DNA of 13,753 nucleotides from Cyclobacteriaceae bacterium (lineage in GTDB: Bacteria; Bacteroidota; Bacteroidia; Cytophagales; Cyclobacteriaceae), in the NCBI GenBank assembly GCA_029880385.1, contig JAOUOM010000008.1, forward strand, positions 1 to 13,753, read 5' to 3'. How positions within the stretch are numbered: the first letter of the stretch is position 1; every line of letters starts with the position of its first letter. The position numbers were made by a program, and so were the translations under genes. This document shows, in pieces, positions 13,331 through 13,753 of the stretch. Under the pieces are notes generated by a model. That model saw nothing but the letters and a program-made list of their open reading frames with translations, was not told where the DNA came from and ran no database searches.

Positions 13331-13753
13331 ATGTATACACTCATTCGCAACCTACTGTTTTTAATGCCAGCCGAAACGGCCCATCAGGTCACCACCCGCC
13401 TGTTAAAGTTCCTTTTTATTTTTCCGGGGGTCCGGTCGTTGTTTTCCCTGCGCTATAAAGTAACGTCACCCCAACTGGAACGTACCCTTTTTGGTATTAC
13501 ATTTCCCAATCCGGTAGGTTTGGCAGCCGGATTTGATAAAAATGCCGATTACCTGCATGCCTTTCAGTATCTGGGTTTTGGTTTTTTGGAAATAGGCACC
13601 ATTACACCGAAGCCCCAGCCGGGTAATCCCAGGCCACGTTTGTTCAGGCTCAAAAAAGACCAGGCACTCATCAATCGGATGGGCTTCAATAATGAAGGAA
13701 TGGAAGTAGCGGTCAGAAAATTAAAAAACAGGCCCAAAGGGCTCATCGTGGGT
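13331..13753 (+). CDS. pyrD: Dihydroorotate dehydrogenase (quinone), class 2, 5' part
   Basis: 141 codons are visible; the frame is still open at the right edge. The enzyme oxidises dihydroorotate to orotate in pyrimidine synthesis and passes electrons to membrane quinone through FMN. Seen: the class 2 N-terminal helical membrane-association domain (MYTLIRNLLFLMPAETAHQV, 1-20, and a hydrophobic stretch to about 40), then the barrel start with FPNPVGLAAGFDKNAD (58-73), GFLEIGTITPKPQPGNPRPRL-type FMN/substrate motifs (84-104) and NRMGFNN (115-121). The N-terminal domain and PGNPRPR favour class 2 over class 1. Catalytic Ser and the FMN phosphate site lie beyond the window. It lies 4 bases behind xerD and is probably co-transcribed. 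Confidence 0.94.
   Translation, partial: MYTLIRNLLFLMPAETAHQVTTRLLKFLFIFPGVRSLFSLRYKVTSPQLERTLFGITFPNPVGLAAGFDKNADYLHAFQYLGFGFLEIGTITPKPQPGNPRPRLFRLKKDQALINRMGFNNEGMEVAVRKLKNRPKGLIVG

Noticed and set aside
1..13753. tRNA, rRNA, CRISPR array, insertion sequence or long repeats
   Set aside because: Read on both strands, I found no tRNA-like TTCGANNC arm in a gap, no regularly spaced repeats, and no transposase motif. All gaps are 126 bases or less.
1..13753. A new defence, toxin or secondary-metabolite system
   Set aside because: Every gene but the DUF5606 and plug-domain ones has a clear housekeeping or envelope family, and these two are not arranged as a cluster with nucleases, toxins or biosynthetic enzymes.

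Overview
The window is an ordinary-looking, gene-dense chromosomal segment from a member of the Bacteroidota, most likely a Cytophagales-type organism (inference). The evidence is a PorT-like type IX secretion protein directly behind ubiE/menG, a DUF5606-type protein, a SusC-like TonB plug protein, a menaquinone-type methyltransferase, no clear Shine-Dalgarno sequences, and several exact copies of the Bacteroidota -7 promoter element TAnnTTTG just upstream of start codons. I see 17 protein genes, two cut by the window edges. I see no RNA gene, insertion sequence, CRISPR array or phage gene. No stretch longer than about 130 bases lacks a gene.

Layout. Positions 1-2177 (minus): a class I aminotransferase followed, with a TGATG stop/start overlap, by a PfkB-family heptose-7-phosphate kinase that runs off the left edge. 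2233-3321 (plus): an outer-membrane beta-barrel porin of the OmpL-like type, convergent with a minus-strand cluster (3336-4880) of engB, a DUF5606 protein and a hotdog thioesterase. 4938-6385 (plus): ubiE/menG and the PorT-like gene, overlapping by 52 bases. 6418-8603 (plus): an SDR oxidoreductase, a hairpin with a T-run, then a saccharopine dehydrogenase-family enzyme. 8658-9053 (plus): a small free-standing TonB plug-domain protein. 9056-10798 (minus): marC, rnhA and trmN6, tightly packed. 10925-12402 (minus): aroQ and a class V aminotransferase with a 4-base overlap, ending at a probable terminator. 12427-13753 (plus): xerD and the 5' part of pyrD, divergent from aroQ across only 24 bases.

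Functionally this is housekeeping: lipopolysaccharide or capsule heptose metabolism, amino-acid transamination, the shikimate pathway, menaquinone and pyrimidine synthesis (PyrD of this class passes electrons to quinone), ribosome assembly, tRNA modification, RNA-DNA hybrid removal, chromosome-dimer resolution and outer-membrane functions. I found no convincing new multi-gene system. The points most worth a second look are the free-standing plug-domain protein, the palindrome on the xerD start codon, the ubiE/porT overlap, and re-assigned starts for trmN6, xerD, aroQ and the saccharopine-type gene.
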